6,276 nucleotides of DNA from Solirubrobacterales bacterium (GTDB taxonomy: Bacteria > Actinomycetota > Thermoleophilia > Solirubrobacterales > Solirubrobacteraceae): contig JAFAZB010000171.1 in NCBI GenBank assembly GCA_019240015.1, forward strand, positions 1-6,276. Reading direction: 5' to 3'. The notes beneath the pieces are model-generated. The model searched no databases, had not been told where the DNA came from, and worked only from the letters and a program-made list of their open reading frames with translations. Position numbers and translations under genes: made by a program. Below are positions 5,742 to 6,276 of this stretch, one piece after another (the first letter of the stretch is position 1; the number at the start of each line of letters is the position of its first letter).

Positions 5742-6276
5742 CTACACCTCTGGATCGAGCTCGAACGCAACCCCTGCGATCTCGACCTCGTCTCCAGCTC
5801 TGAACCCTTCGGCCTCGAGCGCCCGGAGCACGCCGATCCCGCGCAGCCTGCGCTCCAGATGCGCCAGCGCCTCCTCGTTGTCGAGGTCATACCGTGCGAC
5901 CAGTCGCTCGATGCCTGCTCCGGTCACCCGGTAGCTCCGCTCGCCCGTCCGCTGCACCTGATAGGAGCGCTGCGCTGCCGGCCGGAAAACGCGGTGCTCG
6001 GCGAGGTCGGCGACGATCTCGGTGGGGATTCCATCCGGCCCCGCCGGCCGCCGCTCGTCGAGGTCGGCCGGCGGCACTCGCCGGACGAGCTCGGCGGCGA
6101 GCTCGGCGAGGCCGGCTCCGGTGGCCGCCGAAGTCACGAGCACCGGCACGCCGCCCAGGCGCTTGCTCCAGCGCTCGCGTGCACGCTCGCCGGTGGCCGC
6201 GTCGACCAGGTCGGCCTTCGACAGCGCCAGGACCCGTGGCAGCCTGGCCAGTCTGGCGTCGTGTCGCTCCAGCTCG
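5742..6276 (-). CDS. obg: GTPase Obg/CgtA, C-terminal part (5' end outside the window)
   Basis: The last 177 residues of the essential ribosome-associated GTPase that acts in 50S assembly and stress control. The visible part begins near the end of the G domain. The guanine-specificity (G4) motif appears as LSKADL (nt 6210-6221 encode SKAD), and the G5 motif as TSAATGAGL (residues 48-56 of the visible part). After a Pro/Arg-rich linker, residues about 94-175 form the Obg C-terminal (OCT) domain: HRVFRPA, YRVTGAGIERLVARYDLDNE, then LRGIGVLRALEAEGFRAGD and VEIAGVAFELDPEV, matching the family's Gv...L...G...GD.V.I....Fe ending. That domain separates Obg from other Obg-HflX-superfamily GTPases such as YchF. 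The frame is open to the window edge. The stop TAG at 5742-5744 is followed by 58 bp and then the beta-helix gene. Neighbourhood with proB, proA, nadD and rsfS agrees with the assignment. Confidence 0.95.
   Translation of the reverse strand, partial: ELERHDARLARLPRVLALSKADLVDAATGERARERWSKRLGGVPVLVTSAATGAGLAELAAELVRRVPPADLDERRPAGPDGIPTEIVADLAEHRVFRPAAQRSYQVQRTGERSYRVTGAGIERLVARYDLDNEEALAHLERRLRGIGVLRALEAEGFRAGDEVEIAGVAFELDPEV

Noticed and set aside
5739..5770. Possible promoter at the end of obg (TAGGAT as a -10, TTGCGT as a -35)
   Set aside because: The TAGGAT overlaps the obg stop codon, the -35 candidate matches only the TTG, and the spacing of about 20 nt is too long.

Overview
This is a GC-rich bacterial chromosome segment in which every supported gene lies on the minus strand, so transcription runs from right to left. 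Reading that way, the order is: 3' part of obg (Obg/CgtA GTPase), a secreted right-handed beta-helix protein, proB, proA, nadD, rsfS, and the 5' part of a TauE/SafE-type membrane transporter. The GC-rich codon usage, frequent GTG starts and the obg-proB-proA-nadD-rsfS order suggest a high-GC actinobacterium. My best guess is the class Thermoleophilia (Solirubrobacterales or relatives), from the general look of the ProA and Obg C-termini and the secreted beta-helix protein. That placement is inference and cannot be settled from this window.

Layout: 5742-6276 holds the end of the Obg G domain plus the Obg C-terminal (OCT) domain. A 58-bp gap with a very strong ribosome binding site leads into 4037-5683, a 548-residue exported protein with a signal peptide, Asn-rich beta-helix coils, 14 cysteines and a polybasic C-terminus. 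After 37 bp come proB (2908-3999), proA (1631-2896), nadD (1017-1625) and rsfS (664-1020), separated by 11 bp, 5 bp and a 4-bp ATGA overlap. A TauE/SafE gene starts 15 bp after rsfS and runs off the left edge. There is no gene-free stretch above about 60 bp, and I found no RNA gene, mobile element, CRISPR array or convincing rho-independent terminator.

Function: ProB and ProA catalyse the first two steps of proline synthesis from glutamate. NadD makes the dinucleotide in NAD synthesis. Obg and RsfS both act on the large ribosomal subunit. The tight spacing suggests one operon. The beta-helix gene is the foreign-looking member: an exported protein of unknown activity between obg and proB, which are normally adjacent or close in related gene clusters. 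A second unexplained observation is an imperfect direct repeat of about 30 bp covering the start regions of both proB and proA, so that it brackets proB.
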